Assembly (NCBI GenBank): GCA_003116975.1 | Contig: BGKB01000145.1 | Location: forward strand, 1 to 64,000 | Direction: 5' to 3' | Origin: Aurantiochytrium sp. KH105 | Lineage: Eukaryota > Sar > Bigyra > Thraustochytrida > Thraustochytriidae | Length of the DNA stretch: 64,000 nucleotides | Shown: positions 10,295-20,147 of the stretch, piece by piece | How the letters are laid out: every line of letters begins with the position of its first letter | How positions within the stretch are numbered: the first letter of the stretch is position 1 | The notes under the pieces: model-generated | The model's input: only the letters and a program-made list of their open reading frames with translations | Database searches by the model: none | Told to the model about the DNA's origin: nothing | Translations under genes and position numbers: made by a program

Positions 10295-11746
10295 CTATCG
10301 ACGCGAACGTGCAGTGACGCCTAAAAGACTGAGCACCAGCCCAAATCCACAGGTGACAAGGTGCGAAGCAATGCAGGCGACAAAAATAGGCGTAGCTTGC
10401 GATGCTCCGAGATTGAAGGTGAAAGCAATCATGAGTAAGAAAGACACCGGCATTGGGGCCACTGCAGATGGCACTGCAGCTGTAAAACAGGCGTCCGCCA
10501 AAACAAGCGGGAGCTTATCGTGATCATTGATCAGGCGAGCAAAGCCGATGCCGGTGGCCGATCCGACGAAAATCAAGGGGAAAATGGCGCCTCCTACGAA
10601 GCCACTCGCTTTGGCGATGCCAAACGCAAGCGACTTGGCGAAAGCAGAGGCAAAGAGTGTTGACGAATCTATTTCGCGAGCGGCTGCAAGACGCACGATA
10701 CTGGCAGTCTGCAAACTGCCACTACCCACGCAGAGCGGTGACCACACGAGAATGCATCCGGTGATGAGCCCACCGAGCAATGGAGATGCCACAGTGGCAA
10801 GTCGCGAGCGACCACGAAGGATACGTGCTTCGAACACGACAAAGATTCGTTTGCAGATACCCGCAATGATAATGTGGCACAATCCCAAAAGACCCGACAA
10901 AAGACCAATGGCAAGACCCTTGATCTGATCTCCCGAGTGAAATTGGTACGTGAGAGTGAGCGGGTTCAAAGGCAGGTAAGACCCTCCTTTGATGGCAAAA
11001 AATACGCCAAAGGAAGTGGAAGCCGCGACCGTCATCATGGCTACTGCCCGCATGTAGTTGTGATGCATCGTTTCGACGCGCCCAATCTCGGTCATGGTTG
11101 TCACAGCAATGACAGGGCTAGGGAAAATCCCTCCCATGGCGCCAGCCATGGCATTGACGACATTCTGCTGGGTTGCCTCCTTGTCGAGACCTCGGAAGGC
11201 CGACCACGCCTGCGCCAGGCCTCCGCCAAGCGAGCCCATGGCGGCTTCAGGTCCGAGAGAGAAGCCGCCACAAAGAGAGAGCAAGGACACGAGCACGATC
11301 TTTGGTGCATCGACGGGATTGACGTGTTGGGCGCGAACCTCGGCTAAGAAGCCTCGAACGTTGCGAGGAAAGCGCAGCGCGAGCTTGACGAGGCCTACCA
11401 CGAGACCCGCGCCTGCAGTAAAGACGACCCAGATCCACTCGCCGTGACCTAGTGCGATGATTTTCTTGCCTTCCGCGCCCAAACTAGGACGAAGGACGTC
11501 TTCACCAAAGACTGCCGTCTGTACGCGCTCGATGGTCTCGAGGTATACATAGGCGACGGCGCCCATGAAGGCGCCGAGGGCAAGGCATACGAGAATGTGC
11601 CTCCAGAAGGAAAGCTCTCTTGCGTACGCCGGGCCCGTGGGGATTTGCGCCGCCATTCCCCCCTCGTCTTCCTCCACGAGGTCTGTCTCCTCGTCGAAAT
11701 ACGTGTCCTCTTCGTCCGCATCGCGCAGTTCCGCGTACACGTCCAT
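10295..11746 (-). CDS. ClC-family chloride channel/transporter (ClC-2)
   Basis: This is a 483-residue ClC protein from the ATG at 11746 (MDVYAELRD); the upstream frame reaches only a GTG. A short acidic N-terminus of about 55 residues precedes the membrane domain. It shares with ClC-1 the blocks SLGPEAAMGSLGGG near 163, the MTVAAST helix, KASGFVGGAIFPLIF near 386, and the ending with NLGASQATPIF. It lacks CBS domains and has Leu at the gating-Glu position, as ClC-1 does. It has no MutL-like segment, so that part of ClC-1 is an acquisition. Its stop is about 600 bp upstream of the ClC-1 start in the same orientation, which indicates tandem duplication. Likely role is anion homeostasis in a plasma or organelle membrane. 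Confidence 0.92.
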   Translation of the reverse strand: MDVYAELRDADEEDTYFDEETDLVEEDEGGMAAQIPTGPAYARELSFWRHILVCLALGAFMGAVAYVYLETIERVQTAVFGEDVLRPSLGAEGKKIIALGHGEWIWVVFTAGAGLVVGLVKLALRFPRNVRGFLAEVRAQHVNPVDAPKIVLVSLLSLCGGFSLGPEAAMGSLGGGLAQAWSAFRGLDKEATQQNVVNAMAGAMGGIFPSPVIAVTTMTEIGRVETMHHNYMRAVAMMTVAASTSFGVFFAIKGGSYLPLNPLTLTYQFHSGDQIKGLAIGLLSGLLGLCHIIIAGICKRIFVVFEARILRGRSRLATVASPLLGGLITGCILVWSPLCVGSGSLQTASIVRLAAAREIDSSTLFASAFAKSLAFGIAKASGFVGGAIFPLIFVGSATGIGFARLINDHDKLPLVLADACFTAAVPSAVAPMPVSFLLMIAFTFNLGASQATPIFVACIASHLVTCGFGLVLSLLGVTARSRR

Positions 11747-12494
11747 CACGAGTGCTTGGGTTCGCTTCCTTCTACGGACTTCGTTCGCGCAGGCCCTTCG
11801 CGAGACCGACCTGGAGCGGATGGGCGCTGCGCGTCGGCTATGCGCAATCGCAGCCGCGCCCTTGCGCGCGTGCTGCTGACGGGCTCCTTGCACGCTTCGC
11901 TTTCCTCTGCTCCCTCAATTCCGGTCTGGGTTCACGAGGCGGAATCTGTGCTCGCCGGTCTCTCAAAGGTGGTGCTCTCGAACTTGGGCCGGTCGGACGA
12001 AACCCACCAACTCGCACCGAGTCGTCCCCAAGGACGAGGTGTCCGATGCGTAATTCGACGAGCTTGCAAACGTCTCGGCTCGACTTGGGAAGACGCTCGG
12101 TCGTGATAAATCTATCGCTGCGACGCGATACATTGGGCCCGAGATCGATCGAGAAGCAACGATGGAGCAAACGTATTTCTCATGCGTTGGTGGTGGCTGG
12201 CCAAAATACAGTGGAGCGAAAGAAGGGGAACACCAGACTTGCTCACTTTGTGCATGGATTCAGATTGCCAGCCTCTTTTGTTTCCGAACGTTGACCTAAA
12301 ATTTAGCAAACAGCGAAGTGAACTATGGTCGTGCATGATCGAGTGCTGGACCCTATCGCATGTTTCGATTCCCCAACAACACGAAAAGATCAAGTCATGT
12401 CGAGCCGGGCTTTACGTGGAAGCGACCAAGAGGAGAAGAAACAAGAAAATGATCTCTGTAAGAAAGAAAGGAGAAAGGGGAAAGTTAGGTTTGA
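11747..12494. other. Intergenic spacer between the Na+/H+ exchanger and ClC-2
   Basis: Upstream region of ClC-2 and downstream region of the exchanger. No coding region, RNA gene or repeat could be supported. Confidence 0.5.
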
Positions 12495-14960
12495 TCAGAC
12501 TTCGGACTCGTCGGTAGCATCAGCAGAGTCAACGGAAGCAACTTGCGTGGATATGGCTTTGTGCGAGCTGCTCACGACCGCAATCTGGTGGAAGCCTTTG
12601 CGGCGTGACGCAGCAATGTTACTTTGCTTCTCGCGGATCTTTTCCATGCACTCCTCCTGGAATTTGGCGTCAATAATGCCCTGATCAGCCAGATCTTGAA
12701 TGTAGCGAACTTCACTCTCTACAACGGCATTTGCGACTTTGATTACGTGAATATGCCCGACAAGCTCCTCGTTGTCCCTGACAGCGTAAGTAAGAAGATC
12801 TTTGGCCTTCTCACGAAGATTCATGCTTTCCTGAATTACAGTTGCTTCCTCGGGGGTATCCACCTTTGCCGAATCACCGAGGTACTCTGCGAGCTTTAGC
12901 TCTGCCGCAGCGTGGGCTTCCATGTAGCAAGTCGCCATGTAGACGGCCTCTTCGCGACGCGCGTTGATGAGTCGATTTTGCAAGTAGTTGTCGAAAACGA
13001 TGCATTCAGGAAGACAGGCATCGATCACATCGAGAAGTCTTTCCAAGAAAGGACTTGCGCTTAGGCGATTCTCCAGTCGGAGCGGCGAGAGGTCGTCGAG
13101 CTTAACCCTGACATCATCGCCAGCGATGTCGACCGCGTCGAGCAGAATGACCGCAGCCTCGCTCTTGCGCGGAAGTCTTCCGCCCTTGATTTGTTCCCAG
13201 TATTGTGCGCGAACAAGGTCGAGGAACATCGTGCGTACGCTGTAGAGAAGTTCCTTGTTGTTGCAAGCTTCACTAGCGTATTCTTCCACGTCCTTTTTGA
13301 AAGCCTCGTAAGACTCGTCCTTGTCGGGGCTGTGCGGCGAACTCACAGGGCCTCCGCGACGCTCTTCGTCCGTGAGGTCTTCAATTTGCACGAGATCTGC
13401 CACATCTTCGAGCCTGACTTTCCGGTACGTTGGATCTTCTTTCATTGTCTTGACAACGGCGATGGCATTCGCTCTCACGCGTTTTTCCACATACTTATGA
13501 AGCGTTTCCTGAGCTTCCGTGTTGGTTGTGAGCTTGAGGAATTTCAAAAGGTGAACAAAGATGATCTGATTGACTGTGATCGTGAGCAGGACGATGCAGC
13601 CCACGACGAAGAAGAACTTGGACAGTGCAGCCTCATAATCGGAGCCGAAATGAATGGTGAGCTCGTCCTCATAGTCGGTATTATCAGTAGAGTTGAGTAC
13701 GACAATGGCGAGGGTGATCGTGACGGCGCCCCGAACACCGCCAGCAATCGTCGCTGCCGCATCCTGCCAAGTAAAATTCTTTTTGGTGGCCCACTTGAGA
13801 AGAGGAAAGAGGACAATGACGACAACAAAACGCGATAAGAAGAGGAGAAACCACATGATGAAGACGTTGGCAAAGTCCCTCCCCGTGAGATTGCTGGCCT
13901 CGAGGGCATTGTAGGTGTTGCCGCCAAGGATGAGACCGGCGAGAAGGAAGATGAGCGTGTTGCCAATGTACTCGATGGCAGACCAGACGTTTTCCATAGT
14001 CTCGCGCTGAGCGAACTTTGGCCAGGCATACTTGGCGAAGACGGCGGCGGCAAAGACGCTGGCAATAATGCCGTTGCTCCCAAAGTTGTGTTCCGAGACG
14101 AGAAAGGACAAGTAGGCAGTGACGATGGTAATCGTAATTTGCGTCATGACGTCGCTACTGCGAGTCGGCGAGACGCTCTGCTTGATGGCAAAGTAGCCCA
14201 CGAGCCCAAAGACGATGCCGACGAGAGGAGCCACAAAGAGGAGCTTCGAGACGTACTTTGCGATTTTGTTGGGTTTGGACAAAAAGTACGATCCATCGGT
14301 GACTATCTTGAGAAAGACATTGAAGATTGCTAGCACGCTGAGGTCAGCCAGGTGACTCTCGGAGCTCATGAGCAATGTCAGGCGTGAGGGCGCTCCGGAG
14401 CTCTCCAGGAGAGCGACGATGCTGACTGGATCCGTGGCGCCCATGACTGTGCCAAAGAGAAAGCAAGCGTACCAGTCCCACTCGTAGCCGAGAGTCAAGT
14501 TTGCCGCAACGCCCATGAGACACCCAGAGATGACGACGCCGACGACGGCGAGAATGCATGCCGGCAAAAAGGCCGTGGTCAGAAACTGGTGCATGTTGAT
14601 GCGCATGACGTCAGAAAAAATGAGGCTGGGAAGGAAGACGGCCATGAGCAAGAAGGGATCGATTGTGATCCAGGACTCGATCGACGTGCTGAGCTCACCG
14701 AGGCCAACGGCGTAGTGCAAGACCCCCAGGGCAATACCCTCGAGGAACATGGCTGCGTTGTAGGGAAACCACGGCACGAATTTGAAGTGTCCCCAGAGCG
14801 AGAGCGCCCCCATGAGCAGGCCCACAAAGAGGAAGTACAAGGGCATGTAGGCCACCTCGCCGCTCCCCGCGAGCGCGCGGCCCTCCCCCGCGACGACGCT
14901 GGCGAGCATCTCCACGTCCTTGTCCACCGCAAGCGAGCTTACCAGCGACGACGCAGACAT
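12495..14960 (-). CDS. Na+/H+ exchanger, CPA1 family, SOS1/NHX7-like
   Basis: This is an 821-residue protein with about twelve membrane segments in residues 40-470 and a soluble C-terminus of about 350 residues. SOS1-type landmarks are DPFLLMAVFLPSLIFSD near 101-117, YEWDW near 159-163, ATDPVSIVALL at 175-185 and GGVRGAVTITLA near 400 (the family's GGLRGA helix). Known members exchange Na+ (or K+) for H+ at the plasma membrane and are central to salt tolerance. The transport-site motif ESLxND reads ESHLAD here: the Asp is kept but the Asn is Ala. The C-terminus lacks a recognisable cyclic-nucleotide-binding domain and is mostly charged helix. It lies next to two ClC genes, which suggests a salt-handling neighbourhood. 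Transcription diverges from the STAND gene. Confidence 0.92.
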   Translation of the reverse strand: MSASSLVSSLAVDKDVEMLASVVAGEGRALAGSGEVAYMPLYFLFVGLLMGALSLWGHFKFVPWFPYNAAMFLEGIALGVLHYAVGLGELSTSIESWITIDPFLLMAVFLPSLIFSDVMRINMHQFLTTAFLPACILAVVGVVISGCLMGVAANLTLGYEWDWYACFLFGTVMGATDPVSIVALLESSGAPSRLTLLMSSESHLADLSVLAIFNVFLKIVTDGSYFLSKPNKIAKYVSKLLFVAPLVGIVFGLVGYFAIKQSVSPTRSSDVMTQITITIVTAYLSFLVSEHNFGSNGIIASVFAAAVFAKYAWPKFAQRETMENVWSAIEYIGNTLIFLLAGLILGGNTYNALEASNLTGRDFANVFIMWFLLFLSRFVVVIVLFPLLKWATKKNFTWQDAAATIAGGVRGAVTITLAIVVLNSTDNTDYEDELTIHFGSDYEAALSKFFFVVGCIVLLTITVNQIIFVHLLKFLKLTTNTEAQETLHKYVEKRVRANAIAVVKTMKEDPTYRKVRLEDVADLVQIEDLTDEERRGGPVSSPHSPDKDESYEAFKKDVEEYASEACNNKELLYSVRTMFLDLVRAQYWEQIKGGRLPRKSEAAVILLDAVDIAGDDVRVKLDDLSPLRLENRLSASPFLERLLDVIDACLPECIVFDNYLQNRLINARREEAVYMATCYMEAHAAAELKLAEYLGDSAKVDTPEEATVIQESMNLREKAKDLLTYAVRDNEELVGHIHVIKVANAVVESEVRYIQDLADQGIIDAKFQEECMEKIREKQSNIAASRRKGFHQIAVVSSSHKAISTQVASVDSADATDESEV

Positions 14961-16229
14961 CGCGCCGACCCGGCGAGGCTCGCCGCTCTCCGTCGGCCGG
15001 CCGGCCGGGCGGTCCCCCGAGTTGTGCTCGCCACTTTCCCCTCCCCCTTCGCCTGCGTCTCGGCCGCCCTCGCGTCGCGCTCCTCGATGCGCGTCCTGCC
15101 GCCTGTCTCGCGTTCACGTTCTGCTGCTCGATCGATTCATTTTTTCTTTTATCGACGTGCACGTGCCGCTGGTTTCTTTCTCGCGCCCCCCCCACTTCAA
15201 GTTCTCCGGCCTTCGACTCCGCTCCCGCTGCGGCGTCGCCTTGGCCATCGCGCGGCAGGCAGGCAGGCAGGCAGGCAGGGCGGCGAGCGCGGCCGGCGGG
15301 AGGGGGAGGGAGCGAGGCAGGGGAGGAGGGCGGGCCGCCTGCGTCGGAGTCGTGGAGGGTGCCCAGCGCGCTGGACTCTTCTCCTCTTGCTTTTGGGCTA
15401 ACTACTAACTGGTCTGCGTGGTCTGCGTGGGTGGTAGTGTATGCGGTAGGAAAGGTGTAGGAGTGGGAGCGGTACAAGTGGGTGGGTGTGCACCAACCGG
15501 CACGCGACGTAAGTTTGATTTGCAGTTGCAGAGACGATCACGAGCGATCAATGCAACGAGCGTAACGAGGGGAGCATTGGCATTGCACGATGACCATCAA
15601 CCACTCGTTCAAGATAAAGAAGGCACGTAGTACGTAGACTCGCTGTCAAAGTGGACTGCCGATGGAGAGCCTGGGCCGTGCTATCCTTCTTTTGTTATGC
15701 TTGGGGCGGGGGGGGGGGCGCCACGCGATGGACTCAACGAGGAGTGTGCAGGAGATCAACTAAAAGGGCCCAAAGGTGAAGCGGCGATGGCATCATAAAG
15801 TAAAATGAAAGCTAAGCTAGGCCTACTGCTGAGATGTCGCATCTCCTGGCAGAGTCTAATAAGGGAGTCCCTCGCAACCACCATGGCCTGTCTGCCTCTC
15901 TGCCACGCGATTTATCCTCTCCGCGCGCCAGACTGGACAGAGCCAGTGCCTGTGCAAGTGCCATCATGTCATGTCCCGGCGGGCCTAGCTAGGCCTAGGC
16001 CCACTACCTTCTACTTCATCTTCTCGTCTCGCGTCTCCGGCGGGTCGGTTCTTCTTGCACGCGCCGGGGCAAAGCAAAGCAACGCAAGGCAAAGCAAAGC
16101 AAAGCAAAGCAAAAAGCAACTCAAAAAGCAACACAGAGCAAGCGCTGCCGGCGGTGTCGTAGAACCTGAACTCCCGCGCCGGCGACGTTGGCCTCGCAGC
16201 ACTCTCTGCTCGGCAGCACCTCTGCGCAG
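14961..16229. promoter_or_regulatory. Divergent intergenic region with GGCA and GCAAA arrays
   Basis: The region lies between oppositely transcribed genes, so it must hold both promoters. It contains a GGCA tetranucleotide run (15254-15279), a G-run near 15707-15717 and a GCAAA pentanucleotide array (about 16070-16115) just upstream of the STAND start. No individual promoter element is claimed. Confidence 0.5.
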
Positions 16230-19200
16230 ATGATGTTCTCGCGCGCGCGGGAGGACCGCGAGGAGTGGCGCGAGGCGCTCGAGTCGGGCGGCGGCATCGA
16301 CGAGGAGAAGGATGGAGACGGGCGGCGGCGGTCCGCGGCGACAAGGGCCGACGCCGCGGAGAAAGAGCGCGCGGCGAGCGCTCTTGCGCAAGGCGTCGGG
16401 CTGACAGCCGAGGGCGCAGGCGCGTCGAGCAAAGCGCAGCGTCCTGCCCTGAGCGCGTTTCTGTCCTCGACGTTCACGGACACCGAGGTGGAGCGCAACC
16501 TGCTCATTGCCGACGTGTACCCGTACTTGAAAAAGTTTGGGCGCCGCGTGGGCGTCGAGTTCCTCCAGCCGAGCGAGATGCGATGGGGCATTCGCTCCTC
16601 TGCAGCAGACGAGCACGCGACCGCAGAGATTTGCATGGCCGAAGTCGCACGCTGCCGCACCTTGTCCTCTGGAATCTCGTACGTGCTCATTCTTGGCGAC
16701 AAGTTCGGCTTTGCTCGCGTCCCGGCCGCCATTGAGGCCACTGAGCTCGACGAGCTCGCTGCTCATATCGCCATGAGCGATTCAAGCAGCGCCGCACTCA
16801 TCGAAGAGTGGTTTCGTCTCGACACCAATGCGGTCCCGCCCACTTATCTGATGCGGGAGCTGCGCGCGAACGACGACCGCGGCGACTTTTGGGGACGTGT
16901 GTACCCGGGATTGCGCACGGCGTTGCGCGCGGCTGCCGACAAGGTTTTAAAGGATGACGAAGTACGCCGCGACTTTTACTACCTTTCCGTGACCGAAGAG
17001 GAAATCCACCATGGACTCTTGGATGTGCCGCCCACAGAACGCCCGGAGCAGGCATTTATCTTCCACCGTGAAATCTCCGACATTGACGACGTTGCCGCCG
17101 ACGACGGCCCTGAGGGCGTGAGTCGCCGTCTATTGGGAAACTTTGTGGACCTTGACGCTGACGGCAACCACATCAACGAAGAGGCGCGCGAAAGGCTCGT
17201 CGACGTGGTCACGCAAACAGTTCTGGCCGAGATTCCGTCCACCTCGGTCAAAGAGTATCACGTCAACTTTGATCCTGCGTCAGGCATCTCTACGGCAAAG
17301 CATGCAGAGTACCTCAAGCAATTTGCAGACGATTTCTGCCGCGTCATGATGTCATCCATGACATCGATTGCTCGGTCTGCCCGTGCAGCCGCTTCGGCGC
17401 AGGATCCCTTGCTGCGTGAAATTTCTTCGCATGCAGTGTACGCAAGATCTCGCGCTCAGGTCTTTACGTTGACCTCCGGAAGCGAAGCGGTGCTGGATGG
17501 CGCGCACACGTATCTCTCATCAGAGGAAAGCCAGACGCCGCCTTTTGCCGTCGTTGGCGAATCCGGTAGCGGAAAGACCTCGGTTATGGCCCAAATTATG
17601 GTGACCGCCAAGCAAGAGTATCCGGACGCCGTGGTGGTGGCCCGTTTCGTTGGAACGACCGCGTCGTCCTCGACAGGTCGGCTTTTGCTTGAAAGTCTGT
17701 GCGACCAAATTGTTTTGGGTTGTGGGCTCGACGAGGAAGAGGGCGACGGCGAGGAAAAGCAGGGCCGAGGAGCGGCGAGCTTTGCTGATGTCGTTGCGCG
17801 TTTCTTGGCGCTTTTGGCGCGAGTTGCAGCCGATGAGAACAAAGCTTCGCCAGCGTCAGATACCGCGTCGCCTCGTCTCATCCTCATTCTTGATGCGCTC
17901 GATCAGCTGTCGAACGACGACAACGCGCGCGAGAGTCTCGCCTGGCTTCCTCGACTGCTTCCGTCGCCAGCGGTGAAGATCATTGTCAGCACGCTCCCCG
18001 ATGACCCGAAACGCAATTTAGGTGTGGTCTCGGCATTGCACAAGCGTGGCATCGACGATCTCGTCAAAGTATCCAAGCTCGACGAAAAGTCTGCGCGGGA
18101 TCTGCTTCGCGGGTGGCTCAAGCATGTCGGACGTACTTGCACTGCAGAACAGGAAGCGCTCGTTGTGGACCGCACCATGGCAGGCGGTGCCAAGACGAGG
18201 ACGCCACTCTTTATGAACATCGCTTTCAACTTGGTGCGCCGCTGGCATTCGTTCACAGAGACATCAGCCGTCGAGCACACGATGCGACCCACAGTCCAGG
18301 AAATGATTAAGGCGCTTTTCCAGCGTGTCCGTCTCTACAACGGAGATGCCTTGGTCGATCATGCCCTTGCCTTTGTGACGCTGGCGCGCGACGGCTTGTC
18401 GACCAACGACCTCGAGGACCTGATTTCCATGGACGATCACGTGCTGGACCAGGTGTTTGAATGGTGGACCCCGCCCGTGAAGCGACTTCCGCCGCTCTTG
18501 TGGACTCGAATTACCGACGATCTGTCCGGATATCTTGTTTCCCGAGGCACAGACGACGGAACGACGGTCTTGGCGTGGTTTCATCGCCAATTTCGCGAAT
18601 CGCAAGAGGCCAGTCTCGAGACCCAGCCAGAACTCGTGCAAACTGCGCATGAAGCCCTCGCCGCCTACTTTGACTCGTACGAGGCAACAGCAAGCCGTGC
18701 TGCGGTTGCAAAGGAGCGCAAGGTCCAGGAGCAACCCCTTTATCTTGAGGATGGTCGCATTAATTCGCGCAAGGTGCGGATGCTGCCGTACCACCTACAA
18801 AAGGCGGGCCACATTGCGCGGCTTCGCGAGGTTCTGGTGGACCTCGACTTTGCTGCCGCTGCTTTGGCGCTGGACTTGGGCTTTGAGATTGTTGCATATT
18901 GGCGCGACCTGGAAGGCGGCCTTGGCGAAGCAGAGCGTGCGTATCAAGCTGCCTTGGAGCAACGTCGGGTCAACGGGGATCTTGACTCCGCACAGCTGCG
19001 GACTGTGGCTCAGCTCATGAAGCAGATGGGCTTGTATGGATCGGCGGCTGGAGCCTTGAAGGAATCGGTGAACCTGCTTCAAGATGAAGCGAGCCATTCA
19101 AGTCACGACGACAGGGGGCAAGTAGTGCGTCAGGCGCGCGAAGTCGAGCTAGGGGAAACTCTTCTTGCCTTGGCCGACGTTCTCAACCTGAGTTCCGAGT

Positions 19201-20111
19201 ACGATTCCGCGGAAGTGGCTTATCGCGAAGCTAGGGAAAAGCTCGAGGACCAGCACAAGAACGAGATTCCAGCGCTCGTAGGTCTGGGCGAAATGTTCGT
19301 TCACATGGGACGCTACGAAGAGGCTCGCGAGCTCTTTGAGACAGCTCTGCCACGCGCCGAGGAGCGTTTTGGGCCTGAAAGTCTTGTTGTCGCCCGGGTT
19401 TGTGACAAGCTGTCAAGTCTTTTGCGCACGCGCGCGCGCTTCGATAAGAACGCCGACCCTGAAAGCGAGCTGACAGAAGGCTTTGCGCGACGTGGTCTCG
19501 ATATTCGCGAAAAGGTGCTCGGACGCGACCATATTGACTATGCGGACTCGTGCATGAACATGGCTCGATTTCTGCTCGGAGTGCCTGACGCGGATGAACG
19601 TATTGAGGAGACGCGCGAGTTCTTTGCCGAGGCCAAGCGAGTGAAAGGGGCTCTTTTAGGCCCGGACCACCCCGATTTCTCTCAGGTTTTGTATAACCTC
19701 GCCAAGGTCGAAGGGCGTCTCGGCAACTTCGAGGAAGCTGAGCATTTGTATGATCAAGCACTCGCAGGCTGGCGGAAATCGCTGGGCGATGACCATCCAT
19801 TTATTGCGACTGGACAAGAGGCGAAGGCGTTCTTGCTTATTGACCTAGGCCGTTACGAGGAGGCGCGGCGTTGTCTCGAGGAGTGCATCGCTGTCCGCAA
19901 GGCCAAGTTTGGCGACCAGCACCCTCGATACATTGCCGCGGTTGAGACACTGCGCGACCTTGACAAAAAGGATGGCGGTGAGGGCGACAATGCCGCCAAC
20001 GCCGCGGATAACATCGGTGACGCGGATGTCGATGTCGCGTCTCCTAGCAACGCGCCAGAACCGCGACAACGTTTGAGACGCCGCACAACAAAAGCCTGCG
20101 TGGTCATGTAG
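16230..20111 (+). CDS. DUF4062-NACHT-TPR STAND protein with C-terminal CAAX box
   Basis: This is a 1293-residue protein from the first ATG; the frame extends to a TTG at 16188. Residues about 70-250 match the DUF4062 pattern (FLSSTFTDTEVERNLL, then EMRWGI), as seen at the N-terminus of NWD1, TEP1-type and nephrocystin-3-like proteins. A NACHT-type NTPase follows, with P-loop GESGSGKT at 443-450 and Walker B LILILDALDQL. Residues about 900-1250 hold kinesin-light-chain/NPHP3-type TPRs, such as YNLAKVEGRLGNFEEAEHLY and FLLIDLGRYEEARRCLEE with GDDHP and GDQHP turns. The last residues are basic and end in CVVM, a CAAX prenylation box. The layout suggests a signal-responsive oligomerising scaffold tethered to a membrane. 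Ciliary (NPHP3-like) or innate-sensing roles are both possible; the function is not known. Confidence 0.88.
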   Translation: MMFSRAREDREEWREALESGGGIDEEKDGDGRRRSAATRADAAEKERAASALAQGVGLTAEGAGASSKAQRPALSAFLSSTFTDTEVERNLLIADVYPYLKKFGRRVGVEFLQPSEMRWGIRSSAADEHATAEICMAEVARCRTLSSGISYVLILGDKFGFARVPAAIEATELDELAAHIAMSDSSSAALIEEWFRLDTNAVPPTYLMRELRANDDRGDFWGRVYPGLRTALRAAADKVLKDDEVRRDFYYLSVTEEEIHHGLLDVPPTERPEQAFIFHREISDIDDVAADDGPEGVSRRLLGNFVDLDADGNHINEEARERLVDVVTQTVLAEIPSTSVKEYHVNFDPASGISTAKHAEYLKQFADDFCRVMMSSMTSIARSARAAASAQDPLLREISSHAVYARSRAQVFTLTSGSEAVLDGAHTYLSSEESQTPPFAVVGESGSGKTSVMAQIMVTAKQEYPDAVVVARFVGTTASSSTGRLLLESLCDQIVLGCGLDEEEGDGEEKQGRGAASFADVVARFLALLARVAADENKASPASDTASPRLILILDALDQLSNDDNARESLAWLPRLLPSPAVKIIVSTLPDDPKRNLGVVSALHKRGIDDLVKVSKLDEKSARDLLRGWLKHVGRTCTAEQEALVVDRTMAGGAKTRTPLFMNIAFNLVRRWHSFTETSAVEHTMRPTVQEMIKALFQRVRLYNGDALVDHALAFVTLARDGLSTNDLEDLISMDDHVLDQVFEWWTPPVKRLPPLLWTRITDDLSGYLVSRGTDDGTTVLAWFHRQFRESQEASLETQPELVQTAHEALAAYFDSYEATASRAAVAKERKVQEQPLYLEDGRINSRKVRMLPYHLQKAGHIARLREVLVDLDFAAAALALDLGFEIVAYWRDLEGGLGEAERAYQAALEQRRVNGDLDSAQLRTVAQLMKQMGLYGSAAGALKESVNLLQDEASHSSHDDRGQVVRQAREVELGETLLALADVLNLSSEYDSAEVAYREAREKLEDQHKNEIPALVGLGEMFVHMGRYEEARELFETALPRAEERFGPESLVVARVCDKLSSLLRTRARFDKNADPESELTEGFARRGLDIREKVLGRDHIDYADSCMNMARFLLGVPDADERIEETREFFAEAKRVKGALLGPDHPDFSQVLYNLAKVEGRLGNFEEAEHLYDQALAGWRKSLGDDHPFIATGQEAKAFLLIDLGRYEEARRCLEECIAVRKAKFGDQHPRYIAAVETLRDLDKKDGGEGDNAANAADNIGDADVDVASPSNAPEPRQRLRRRTTKACVVM

Positions 20112-20121
20112 TAGTCAAGCT

Positions 20122-20147
20122 GAGTCGAGTCGAGTCGAGTCGAGTCG
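20122..20147. repeat. (GAGTC)n pentanucleotide repeat
   Basis: About five GAGTC units lie just after the STAND stop codon. Confidence 0.9.
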
